Assembly: GCA_005223185.1 (NCBI GenBank)
Contig: NJBN01000010.1
Span: 69,442-133,441, forward strand
Reading direction: 5' to 3'
DNA length: 64,000 nt
Source: a candidate division LCP-89 bacterium B3_LCP
GTDB lineage: Bacteria > Electryoneota > B3-LCP
Made by a program: the position numbers and the translations under genes. Below, in pieces: positions 34,542 through 41,933 of this stretch. The stretch's first letter is position 1. Each line of letters starts with the position of its first letter. The notes beneath the pieces were generated by a model. That model was not told where the DNA came from. It worked only from the letters and a program-made list of their open reading frames with translations, and searched no databases.

Positions 34542-34572
34542 GTAGGTTGGGTTAGCGAAGCATAACCCAACA
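34542..34572 (+). repeat. Repeat family I, copy 2
   Basis: GTTGGGTTA-GCGAAGC-ATAACCCAAC hairpin preceded by GTAG. It is the same type as the block at 9566. Confidence 0.7.
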
Positions 34573-34655
34573 CCGCGCACGTCACGAATAGTTGGATTAC
34601 ATTCGCCTTTGGCGTCAGAACCAAACCTACAATTCTACTCGCCCTGTAGATCATA

Positions 34656-34874
34656 TTACTCTTCCCTGTCGGTCGGTCGCGACGCAGCCTTTTGGGATGC
34701 TTTTTCTTTCTCTTTTCTCTTCTTCTTGGCGCCCATCAGCCCACCGGTGATCATTATGAATCCTAACACGATAAACACTGCCGTAATGCTGTTATCGATG
34801 ATGTCAAACAATCTCAATGCACCTACTACAATGGCAAAACCGATCAGTATCCAGCCTACATTTTTCTCTGTCAT
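34656..34874 (-). CDS. Small two-helix membrane protein
   Basis: A 72-aa protein: a hydrophobic helix at about 7-23 (VGWILIGFAIVVGALRLF), a second at about 29-48 (AVFIVLGFIMITGGLMG), then a highly charged Lys/Glu tail, so the tail should stay in the cytoplasm. Function unknown. A REP family B variant lies 28 bp upstream. It is followed leftward by repeats. Confidence 0.65.
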   Translation of the reverse strand: MTEKNVGWILIGFAIVVGALRLFDIIDNSITAVFIVLGFIMITGGLMGAKKKRKEKEKASQKAASRPTDREE

Positions 34875-34902
34875 AATTTCTCAGTTGAAATATAGCGGGT
34901 GG

Positions 34903-34944
34903 CCGGGACAGCTTCCCCAAAGGAGCCCTCATGGGATGTCCCGG
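34903..34944 (+). repeat. REP family B, copy 4 (shortened variant)
   Basis: 42 bp. The left half CCGGGACAGCTTCCCCAAAG and the right end GGGATGTCCCGG are kept, but the CTGAC-GAA-GTCAG arm is replaced by a short sequence (AGCCCTCAT). Preceded by GTGG. Confidence 0.8.
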
Positions 34945-34955
34945 ACGGGTGATGT

Positions 34956-36479
34956 TCACTCTAAGCTACCCACTTTTCCTTCCACCTCTTCCAAAATCTC
35001 ACAAGATTTCACTAGTTCTTTCATGCGGGTGTGATCGGGGTATAGCGGTCGGTCGATATCCAGGAATTTGACGTATTTGCGGATGATTTCGTGGGCTTTT
35101 TGAACGCCTTTACCGGGGCTGAATTCACGTAAATCCAGCGCCTGTGCAGCAGCCATGAATTCAATACCTAAAATCCCGTAAGCATTATCCAGGATCTGTC
35201 CGGTCTTGATAGCGGTGTTCATCCCCATAGAGACGAAATCCTCCTGATCGGCAGCAGCGGGAATGGATTGGATCGAAGCAGGCGCTGATAAAATCCGCTG
35301 TTCGACGATTAGTGTATCTGCGGTGTATTGCGAGAGCATCAACCCTGAGAACATACCCGCGCCTTTAGTCAGGAAAGCAGGTAATCCTGCTGATAACGCA
35401 GGGTTGTTGAGACGATTCATGCGCCGTTCGGACATCACCGATACCATAGTTACGGCAGCGCCTACCATATCCATCGGTAGAGATACCGGCGTCCCCTGGA
35501 AATTGGCGCCCGTCAAGGTAAGCTTATCTTCCGGTATGAAAACGGGATTATCACCGACGCCGTTAAGTTCGATTTCAACCTGCTTCTTAGCCCATGCTAT
35601 TGCATCGTGAGCAGCGCCGATAACCTGCGGCGATGAACGCATGGAATAGGCATCCTGAACCCTGATCTTCATCTTGCCGGTCTGCAGGTCACTACCTCCG
35701 ATGCATTTCAGAATCGCGCGGGAACTGCGGATTGCTCCGGCGAAGCCGCGTTTCATATGCAAGCGCTCATCGTATGGTTTTAAGTTTGCCAGCAGGGCTT
35801 CCAGAGTCATCGCGCCGGCGATTTCCGCCTGTTTCAACCAGCGGTTAATATCGTAAAGGTGCAATGCCGACATGGCGGTCAGCAGGTTCGATCCGTTGAT
35901 CACCGACAATCCATCCCGTGCTTTGAGACCCGGAACGGGGATCCCCGCTTTGTCCAGTGCTTCCTTGCCGGGCATGATCTTACCCTGATAGTAGGCTTCC
36001 CCTTCGCCCATCATCAGCAGACCGATCTGGGACATGGGAGCTAAATCTCCGCAGGCACCCACCGATCCCTTCTGACAAACTACCGGCGTTACCCCCTTGT
36101 TAAGCATATCCACCAGCGTCTGCGTGATTTCCGGACGGCAGCCGGAATTGCCGTGAGCGTGCACGTTGATGCGTCCAGCCATGGCTCCGCGCACGTATTC
36201 GATAGGCGCTGGATCGCCGATGCCAGCGGCGTGGTTGTAGATCAGGTATTTCTGGAAATCCTCAACCTGCTGGTCATCCAAGACGACTTCGGAAAATTCC
36301 CCGATGCCGGTGTTGACGCCGTACATGATCTCCCGCGCCTTTATCTTCTCTTCCAGCATGGCACGGCAGACCTTGATCCGTTCCAGCGCTTCTTTGTCTA
36401 ACTCAACCTTCTCTCCGTGGCGCGTAATGCGCTCTAACTTCTCTATGGTCAGGGATTGTCCGTTTAAGGTGATGGGCAT
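34956..36479 (-). CDS. Histidine/aromatic amino acid ammonia-lyase (HAL/PAL/TAL family) with Ala-Cys-Gly triad
   Basis: A 507-aa enzyme of normal HAL length when started at ATG 36479 (MPITLNGQSLTIEKLERI), which has GAGGA upstream. The frame is open further upstream but runs into leader DNA. These enzymes eliminate ammonia from histidine, phenylalanine or tyrosine using the MIO group that forms by cyclisation of an internal Ala-Ser-Gly. Here the motif is KGSVGACGDLAPMSQ: Cys143 stands exactly where Ser143 of Pseudomonas HAL is. YGVNTGIGEFSEV and GDNPVF are intact. In HAL a Ser-to-Cys change at this position has been reported to keep activity, so an active enzyme is likely. There are no other hut genes nearby, so histidine is not assured as substrate. 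Confidence 0.9.
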   Translation of the reverse strand: MPITLNGQSLTIEKLERITRHGEKVELDKEALERIKVCRAMLEEKIKAREIMYGVNTGIGEFSEVVLDDQQVEDFQKYLIYNHAAGIGDPAPIEYVRGAMAGRINVHAHGNSGCRPEITQTLVDMLNKGVTPVVCQKGSVGACGDLAPMSQIGLLMMGEGEAYYQGKIMPGKEALDKAGIPVPGLKARDGLSVINGSNLLTAMSALHLYDINRWLKQAEIAGAMTLEALLANLKPYDERLHMKRGFAGAIRSSRAILKCIGGSDLQTGKMKIRVQDAYSMRSSPQVIGAAHDAIAWAKKQVEIELNGVGDNPVFIPEDKLTLTGANFQGTPVSLPMDMVGAAVTMVSVMSERRMNRLNNPALSAGLPAFLTKGAGMFSGLMLSQYTADTLIVEQRILSAPASIQSIPAAADQEDFVSMGMNTAIKTGQILDNAYGILGIEFMAAAQALDLREFSPGKGVQKAHEIIRKYVKFLDIDRPLYPDHTRMKELVKSCEILEEVEGKVGSLE

Positions 36480-36526
36480 ATTTTGGTCCTCTTTTTTGTA
36501 GCCGTCTAAAAAAATATGTTCGCCGG

Positions 36527-36560
36527 TCATTGCCCCGTAGAAACTCCTATGGAGCAATGA
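36527..36560. repeat. Hairpin in the leader of the ammonia-lyase gene
   Basis: TCATTGC / GCAATGA ends enclose CCCGTAGAAACTCCTATGGA, including an imperfect inner hairpin. It could be a dispersed repeat or a leader structure. Confidence 0.5.
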
Positions 36561-36686
36561 CATTTCAGTGATTTGGTGGCGGTAATATAACAAAAAAAAT
36601 CCAGTTAATAAACTGGAAAATAGGGGAAGTGGGATGGGAGGGTGTTGGTAAGGCTTAGGACTCATTAGATGGTAACGGACGGGTGG

Positions 36687-36732
36687 CCGGGACAGCTTCC
36701 CCAAAGGGGCTGACGAAGTCAGGATGTCCCGG
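36687..36732 (+). repeat. REP family B, copy 5
   Basis: 46 bp, identical to copy 1, preceded by GTGG; the downstream flank of the RAYT gene. Confidence 0.9.
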
Positions 36733-36747
36733 CTAAGCTAAGAAATT

Positions 36748-37284
36748 TCACCACCAATTTATCTTATCCATTTCTATTAGACCAGTTTCTCCTGTAGTAT
36801 AATAGTTTGCACTGGACCATTTCCAATCCAGAGACGACGTGACCAGATGCTCCCTCACGGGATTCAGATGAATGTACTCCAGAGTATGATCGAATGTTTC
36901 CTTTTCAAAGATGTTTCGATCATATCCTCCTCCTGCCTGCCAGAATACTCGAATCGTTCTTGATCCTTTCTTAACGAATAGATCATAATGCAAATCCGGC
37001 CAGAGATCACGAATGTGATTTAGTGCATGATGGCTGAAAGGTTGCTTGATAGCCCTCAGAATCGCCGAAATCGAAATATTGATATTGGGTTGGATCAACA
37101 GATGGACGTGATTGGGCATCACGACAAACCCAAAGAGTTTATAAAGTCCACGATGGCGGGCATGGTCCAAGTACTTGATAATTAAATAATATAGATAGTC
37201 ATCTTTGAATAAGTGCAGGTGTTTATAGCAGGAAAATGTAAGATAATGGATGTGAGGATGGTGATTGTAATGTTTAGGAGGCAT
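36748..37284 (-). CDS. REP-associated tyrosine transposase (RAYT, Y1/HUH family)
   Basis: A 178-aa single-domain HUH nuclease. The metal-binding histidine pair is His59 and His61 in VVMPNHVHLL, and the catalytic tyrosine candidate is Tyr137 in TLEYIHLNPVR; both have normal spacing for TnpA-REP proteins. These enzymes cut single-stranded REP hairpins next to a conserved 5' tetranucleotide. The gene is flanked by inverted REP family B copies with GTGG before them, which probably are its substrate. It is intact. No ribosome-binding site is evident, consistent with low expression. Confidence 0.93.
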   Translation of the reverse strand: MPPKHYNHHPHIHYLTFSCYKHLHLFKDDYLYYLIIKYLDHARHRGLYKLFGFVVMPNHVHLLIQPNINISISAILRAIKQPFSHHALNHIRDLWPDLHYDLFVKKGSRTIRVFWQAGGGYDRNIFEKETFDHTLEYIHLNPVREHLVTSSLDWKWSSANYYTTGETGLIEMDKINWW

Positions 37285-37314
37285 TGTTTTGGTATTTTAT
37301 GGTGTTTAGTGCGA

Positions 37315-37359
37315 CCGGGACATCCCCTGCGGGGTGGCTGAAGCCACAAGCTGTCCCGG
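37315..37359 (-). repeat. REP family B, copy 6 (inverted, with changed arms)
   Basis: Read on the minus strand: outer stem CCGGGACAGC...GATGTCCCGG as in the other copies. The two arms are GTGGC-TTCA-GCCAC and CCCC-GCA-GGGG, different in sequence from the usual arms but again perfectly paired. Preceded (minus strand) by GTGG. Confidence 0.85.
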
Positions 37360-37396
37360 CCACACACCCGTCGGTGTGATGCAATTTAGAGGTAAA

Positions 37397-39004
37397 TTAT
37401 TCATAAGATAAAGAAAGCTGCCCTTGAAGCTCTTCAGAAGTAGGTTTTCTAGGCTTATCGTATGAATTTGAAGACGATGTCTGCGGCGAGTCTTTTTGTA
37501 CTTTGTCAGTAGTTTGGCTAGGCTCAACAGAAATAGGTTCTCTAAGTTTATCAAATAAAATTAATGGTGAGGCTCGCAGTAAATCTTTTCGTGCTTTCTC
37601 ATCAGTTTGACCAGGTTCAACTTGGTTGAATTTTCGCGGTCTAGCATTGTCATACAATGAAATATCAAGCATGTACGCTTCATATCTTCTCCCGTCACTT
37701 GGTGCTTTGCTCGTATTATGGTCAACAAGATGTAAAATACGAAGATCAACAAGCTCCCTTATAGCTTGCCTTCCTTGATCGTCGGATTCTAAGTCATCTT
37801 TTGCGATTAAAAAAGTATTAGTCCTCTTCTCATCGTATACATATCTCTTTATCCGTTTTAAGTAATCTTCCAAAATTACATCTTCATCACCAGAGTCACG
37901 TTTCATTGATTCGAGCTTGTTTCCAAGATTCGCAATAGCAGACTCATTTACTTGGGTCTTACCAATGAGTCCGTCTGAGGAAACTATATTATTAGCTAGC
38001 TTTACAAACAACCATAGGAAATCGCGTGGTACGCCCCCTGAAGCAAGACATAACTGTGGAAACCCATCACCCGAGAACATTTTATCAATATCTACGTGTG
38101 CACATGATTTTTCTATAGCATTACTTAGTAGTTGGTGCATGAAGGCTTGAAGCTCCTCAGAGTTGTCAAGGGTATAATCCATGTCAATTTCGAAAATATC
38201 ATGGCCTATCTCGACACCTATGATTTTATCTTCAGGCCTTCGATATAATTTTGTTCTATACTTAATTGTAGCCAGTTTAAGAAAGAGGTCTGTTCCTTTT
38301 GTTATTCGATGGAAATAATCAACTAATTCCGGCTGGCTATTCTTATCAACAAAATAAAAATCGTCAAGGACTAAATAGATATGTGCATCATTGAAGATTT
38401 CTTTTATATTAATAAGTAGTGATTTATATCCTGTAAGTTTGAGCCTGAGATAATCTATTTTGTTTTTTGGTAGTTTTCTAATTATCTCTTTAGATTTTCC
38501 GATCTGCCCTTTAGCCCCAGCAGCCATAGAGCTCCTCTGGGCAGAAACGCTTAACAGAAGGTTTTCATTCTTGGTTGTTTTAACATCAATAGTTTCTTGG
38601 TCAGGTTCATGTATGTATTGCTTAAGTCCCTTCACTGTCTGATATATTCTGTAAGTCACACGGATTACCTTTGGACGAAATCGCCAGAATCGAATACTCA
38701 TACGAATTTGTTCTTTTAAAGAATTGAATAATTCGACTAATACATGAATAACAATATTTGGAAAAGTAATATCTTTATAATCTTCAAGATTCAGGTATAC
38801 ATAGATGTGTTTGTTGGTATTTTTTATTGCTTGGACTAAAGACGTTTTTCCAGCTCCTCGCCGTCCAAACACTACGTGGTTCTGTCCGGATAATAGTCGA
38901 GTTCGAAAGTGTCGAGCATCTACAAAACTTAGACCTGCTATTTGTGAAGCTCTAAGATTTTCTTCGATGAAAGTAACTAGCTTTGCTATCTCTTTGGTAT
39001 CCAT
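37397..39004 (-). CDS. P-loop ATPase of unknown function with duplicated C-terminal segment
   Basis: A 535-aa AAA/STAND-like NTPase. Walker A is FGRRGAGKTS (Gly47-Thr54), Walker B IYLVLDDFYFVD near residue 233 (aspartate pair), and later segments GVPRDFLWLF and DDQGRQAIRELVDLRILHLV suggest the lid and a winged helix, as in Orc1/Cdc6-type or KAP-like ATPases. The C-terminus holds a direct repeat of 31 residues: VEPGQTDEKARKDLL... then VEPSQTTDKVQKDSP..., the second diverged. The gene is visibly AT-rich compared with its neighbours and lies next to a transposase, both signs of transfer. Such ATPases occur in defence loci, but no effector partner is encoded next to it. Confidence 0.75.
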   Translation of the reverse strand: MDTKEIAKLVTFIEENLRASQIAGLSFVDARHFRTRLLSGQNHVVFGRRGAGKTSLVQAIKNTNKHIYVYLNLEDYKDITFPNIVIHVLVELFNSLKEQIRMSIRFWRFRPKVIRVTYRIYQTVKGLKQYIHEPDQETIDVKTTKNENLLLSVSAQRSSMAAGAKGQIGKSKEIIRKLPKNKIDYLRLKLTGYKSLLINIKEIFNDAHIYLVLDDFYFVDKNSQPELVDYFHRITKGTDLFLKLATIKYRTKLYRRPEDKIIGVEIGHDIFEIDMDYTLDNSEELQAFMHQLLSNAIEKSCAHVDIDKMFSGDGFPQLCLASGGVPRDFLWLFVKLANNIVSSDGLIGKTQVNESAIANLGNKLESMKRDSGDEDVILEDYLKRIKRYVYDEKRTNTFLIAKDDLESDDQGRQAIRELVDLRILHLVDHNTSKAPSDGRRYEAYMLDISLYDNARPRKFNQVEPGQTDEKARKDLLRASPLILFDKLREPISVEPSQTTDKVQKDSPQTSSSNSYDKPRKPTSEELQGQLSLSYE

Positions 39005-39219
39005 TTTCTCTATTCCTAATTATCTAAAAAATCGAACACATAAAGAATCACATTTCATTAATACGGTGAAGAATGACTCTGTGAGGATTTATCCACCTCT
39101 CTTCCAATCTAAACACCTAGTTAACATTTTTCAACCTTGTTTTTCAATATTTCTCATCGTTCTATAGAAAACGCGTCAGATTCTGGACTGGGCCAGAATG
39201 ACGCTTTTTGTCTGGGTGT

Positions 39220-39265
39220 CCGGGACAGCTTCCCCAAAGGGGCTGAAGAAGTCAGGATGTCCCGG
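39220..39265 (+). repeat. REP family B, copy 7
   Basis: 46 bp; the second arm has one change (CTGAA-GAA-GTCAG). The 5' tetranucleotide is GTGT rather than GTGG. It lies just beyond the stop of the TonB-type receptor gene. Confidence 0.85.
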
Positions 39266-39289
39266 TTGAATGCTACAGAACTCCCAGAT

Positions 39290-41719
39290 TCAAAAATCAT
39301 CCTCTCCGAAATCGTTCTGCTGGCGTCCCTTCTCCTTCTTATCGCGGTAGTTGTTGATGGTGTATTTTAAGTTGAACATGACGATGGGAGCTTCTCTTTG
39401 GTAAATGCTGTGTGAATAGAATCCGGGAGCCTCTGAGGTCGATTCGCGTTTGGCAGTCTGAAACAGGTCATTGACTTGTAGCGTGGCGGATAAATCCCCC
39501 TCGAAGAATTCCTGCTTCAGAGCAACATTGGCCATGAAATACCCTTCCCGCTGCCCCTGCGCCGAAGCGGAAGGGCTGTTGTATCGCCCGTTTATCTGCA
39601 GCTTGGTGGAGCGGGTCAGATCGAAGGTATTGTTGAGCCGCAGGTTCCAGTCGAAGCTCTCTTCGGAAAACGGTTCACCGTACAGGGTTCCTTCGATGCG
39701 GTAGTTGAATAGATTCACCATGCAGTTAATATCCCACCATTTCATGGGATTGCCGTTGACCATCAACTCGGTTCCTAAGGCGTAATCGGTGCCGACATTT
39801 TCAGGAGTACGCAAAGTAACACTGGTATCATAAACGCTACGCACGAATTCGATCACGTTATGCGTAACCCGGTAATAGGCTTCGGTCGAGATGAAATATT
39901 TACCTAAAAATGTCTGATACCCCGCCTCGAAGGAATCTATGTACTGTGGTTTCAAGTCCGGGTTTCCCGTGCGCACGTTGTAGGCATCGGTCCAGGTTAT
40001 GAACGGCTCCAAATGCCACCCCCGTGATCGCTGAATCCGGCGGGAATAACTCGCCATGAGCTGTTTCCTGCCGTTAAATTGATAGGACGTATGCAGAGTG
40101 GGAAAATAATCCCAGCGCTCTATGGAAAAGCGCTCATTTTCGCCGACCAAATCTATATTGCGGTTGGTGTATTCGCCACGTAGTCCTCCCTGATACCCGA
40201 AGCGCCCCATCTCACCGGAATATATGCCGTACAATGCATGAATGTCGCGGCTGTAATCCACAGAGTGGCTGTAATCGGGTCGATACTCGTATATTCCCGT
40301 TGCGGGATCATATTCGTATAATCCAGTAATGTCTTCATGAGCGCCGAATCGTCCCTGGTAGCCGGATTCAAATTTATTGGTTTTACCAAGGGGAAGGGTG
40401 TAATCGACATTGACAAATATCCGCCTGCCAGGACCATCCTCCGTGGAAATCTGTCCGCTGGTTAACAGATCGTTGGCATCTACCAGTTCGTTGGTTCCTT
40501 CTTCTTCCATATCACCGCGGAAGATTGACAGCCGGCTGGTGATCTCATGATCCTTCTTCCCGAAACGGCGGCGGTATTCCAGATAAGCCATAGAGAATGC
40601 GCCGGAACGTTGCATGTCGCTTATGCTGGTATAATAGGTATGCAACAGCGCAGGTTCCGACCACTCATCGTAATTCAGGTCTGACGCGTGTACCATCTCT
40701 CGCCTGCCCCAGCGAAAGCCTACACCTAACAGGTCATTAGAGGATAGATCCAGGTCTAAACTCCCGCGAATCCCGTAGCCCGTTCTGCCCCAGAGCTTAC
40801 TCCCTTCAGAGTTGATGTAGGTCTTATTCCCCCCCATAGTAGTATAACTCTCCACTGTTGAAGATCCCGGAAAGTGGCGTTTGCTATAATTCAATCCGAA
40901 GGTTGCGCTGGCTATGCCTCTGCGATAATTGAGCAGAACGTCTCCGCCGTACCTGTCGTCCAATCCACCGTTTAAGTTGATGATACCGCCACCACCCAGC
41001 AGCCGGTTTTTCTTTAAAATAACATTGATGATACCAGCTATGCCATCGGGTTCATACTTGGCGGAAGGATTGGTGATGATCTCGATATTGTCTATGGTGC
41101 TGGCAGGGATCTGCTGCAGGGCATCGTTGGCATCCAGGATAGTCGGGCGACCGTCGATGAGCACGGTAAAATTGCCACTCCCCCGCAGGCTGACGTTGCC
41201 TTCGATGTCCACGATTACCGAGGGGACGTTTTCCAGAACGTCAACTGCAGTACCTGAAACAGCGGTGAGATGCTGTTCCACGTTGATGATCTTCTTGTCG
41301 ATGTGGTATTCGACGGGCGGTTTTTCAGCGGCTATCGAGACGTCATCCAGTTTTAAAGCAATCTGATCAAGCAGTATGTTCCCCAGATTGACTTCTCCTG
41401 AACGGGGACGTACTTCAACCCTATCAATCGTCTTCTTGACATACCCCATAAAGGAAATTTCCAGGAAATAGTTTCCCGGACGCAATTCCGTTATGAGAAA
41501 GAGCCCATTTTGATCAGTAATTGTGCCGGTTACCTGCGAACTATCCCGCAGGCTGTAAAGGACGATATTGGCGTACTCAATCGGCACTTCAAGCGCAGAA
41601 TCAAAGACGTGCCCACGGATAGATCCTCGAGGTGAAGCGCCTCTCTCTCTAGGTTGAGCACTGATGCTGTACGTTATTGTCAGTAATAAGATTATTGCCA
41701 GAACTATGCGGCTATTCAT
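39290..41719 (-). CDS. TonB-dependent-receptor-like outer-membrane protein
   Basis: An 809-aa protein: signal peptide 1-21 (MNSRIVLAIILLLTITYSIS), a carboxypeptidase-regulatory-like beta domain (about 30-118, GSIRGHVFDSALEVPIEYAN and ITDQNGLFLITEL), a plug domain (about 120-225, TAVSGTAVDVLENVPSVIVD and GSGNFTVLIDGRP), then a large barrel of the outer-membrane beta-barrel family 3 (to about 790). It ends in a charged tail (KEKGRQQNDFGEDDF), not in a barrel-closing aromatic residue. Such proteins import or bind oligomers or siderophores. AAAGGAA lies seven bases before ATG 41719. No SusD-like partner is encoded next to it. Confidence 0.9.
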   Translation of the reverse strand: MNSRIVLAIILLLTITYSISAQPRERGASPRGSIRGHVFDSALEVPIEYANIVLYSLRDSSQVTGTITDQNGLFLITELRPGNYFLEISFMGYVKKTIDRVEVRPRSGEVNLGNILLDQIALKLDDVSIAAEKPPVEYHIDKKIINVEQHLTAVSGTAVDVLENVPSVIVDIEGNVSLRGSGNFTVLIDGRPTILDANDALQQIPASTIDNIEIITNPSAKYEPDGIAGIINVILKKNRLLGGGGIINLNGGLDDRYGGDVLLNYRRGIASATFGLNYSKRHFPGSSTVESYTTMGGNKTYINSEGSKLWGRTGYGIRGSLDLDLSSNDLLGVGFRWGRREMVHASDLNYDEWSEPALLHTYYTSISDMQRSGAFSMAYLEYRRRFGKKDHEITSRLSIFRGDMEEEGTNELVDANDLLTSGQISTEDGPGRRIFVNVDYTLPLGKTNKFESGYQGRFGAHEDITGLYEYDPATGIYEYRPDYSHSVDYSRDIHALYGIYSGEMGRFGYQGGLRGEYTNRNIDLVGENERFSIERWDYFPTLHTSYQFNGRKQLMASYSRRIQRSRGWHLEPFITWTDAYNVRTGNPDLKPQYIDSFEAGYQTFLGKYFISTEAYYRVTHNVIEFVRSVYDTSVTLRTPENVGTDYALGTELMVNGNPMKWWDINCMVNLFNYRIEGTLYGEPFSEESFDWNLRLNNTFDLTRSTKLQINGRYNSPSASAQGQREGYFMANVALKQEFFEGDLSATLQVNDLFQTAKRESTSEAPGFYSHSIYQREAPIVMFNLKYTINNYRDKKEKGRQQNDFGEDDF

Positions 41720-41863
41720 GGTGATTCCTTTGAATTTCTACATATTAGACGAAGCGATTAGGTTTTTATTCCATTTTAGACACCCGAAAGATATATAGTT
41801 TAATAAAAAAATCCAGGATTTTACAGTTTTTTTACCGAAAATTTTCATTTTTTTAAAATCCGC

Positions 41864-41892
41864 TTGACTTTTACAATTAAATGAATTATATT
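41864..41892 (+). promoter_or_regulatory. Promoter of the first beta-helix protein gene
   Basis: TTGACT (41864-41869), 17 bp, TATATT (41887-41892), 41 bp before the ATG. Confidence 0.7.
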
Positions 41893-41933
41893 ATAGCTTC
41901 AGACTGCAGCTAACTTGCGAGAGAGGAACATCC

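Larger units (their letters stand above)
34156..34655. other. Repeat-rich intergenic region
   Basis: Contains REP family B copy 3, family D copy 2 and family I copy 2, plus other short inverted repeats. No gene is supported: the open frames on the plus strand run through the palindromes. Confidence 0.65.
36687..37359 (-). mobile_element. RAYT unit: transposase gene bracketed by inverted REP family B copies
   Basis: A REP copy at 36687-36732 lies 15 bp beyond the transposase stop, and an oppositely oriented copy at 37315-37359 lies 30 bp before its start. This REP-transposase-inverted REP arrangement is the classic layout of REP-associated tyrosine transposases. The family B copies scattered in the window are the likely non-autonomous relatives. 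Confidence 0.85.

Noticed and set aside
34609-35034. 141-codon open frame on the plus strand
   Set aside because: Antisense to the small membrane protein and to the end of the ammonia-lyase, crossing a REP copy.
36480-36704. Extended start for the ammonia-lyase (75 extra codons)
   Set aside because: The extension reads leader and hairpin DNA; with ATG 36479 the MIO residue falls at position 143, as in characterised HAL, and a ribosome-binding site is present.
9407-39265. CRISPR array
   Set aside because: The recurring 40-50-bp units are palindromes scattered over tens of kilobases in both orientations, not regularly spaced, and no cas gene is present.
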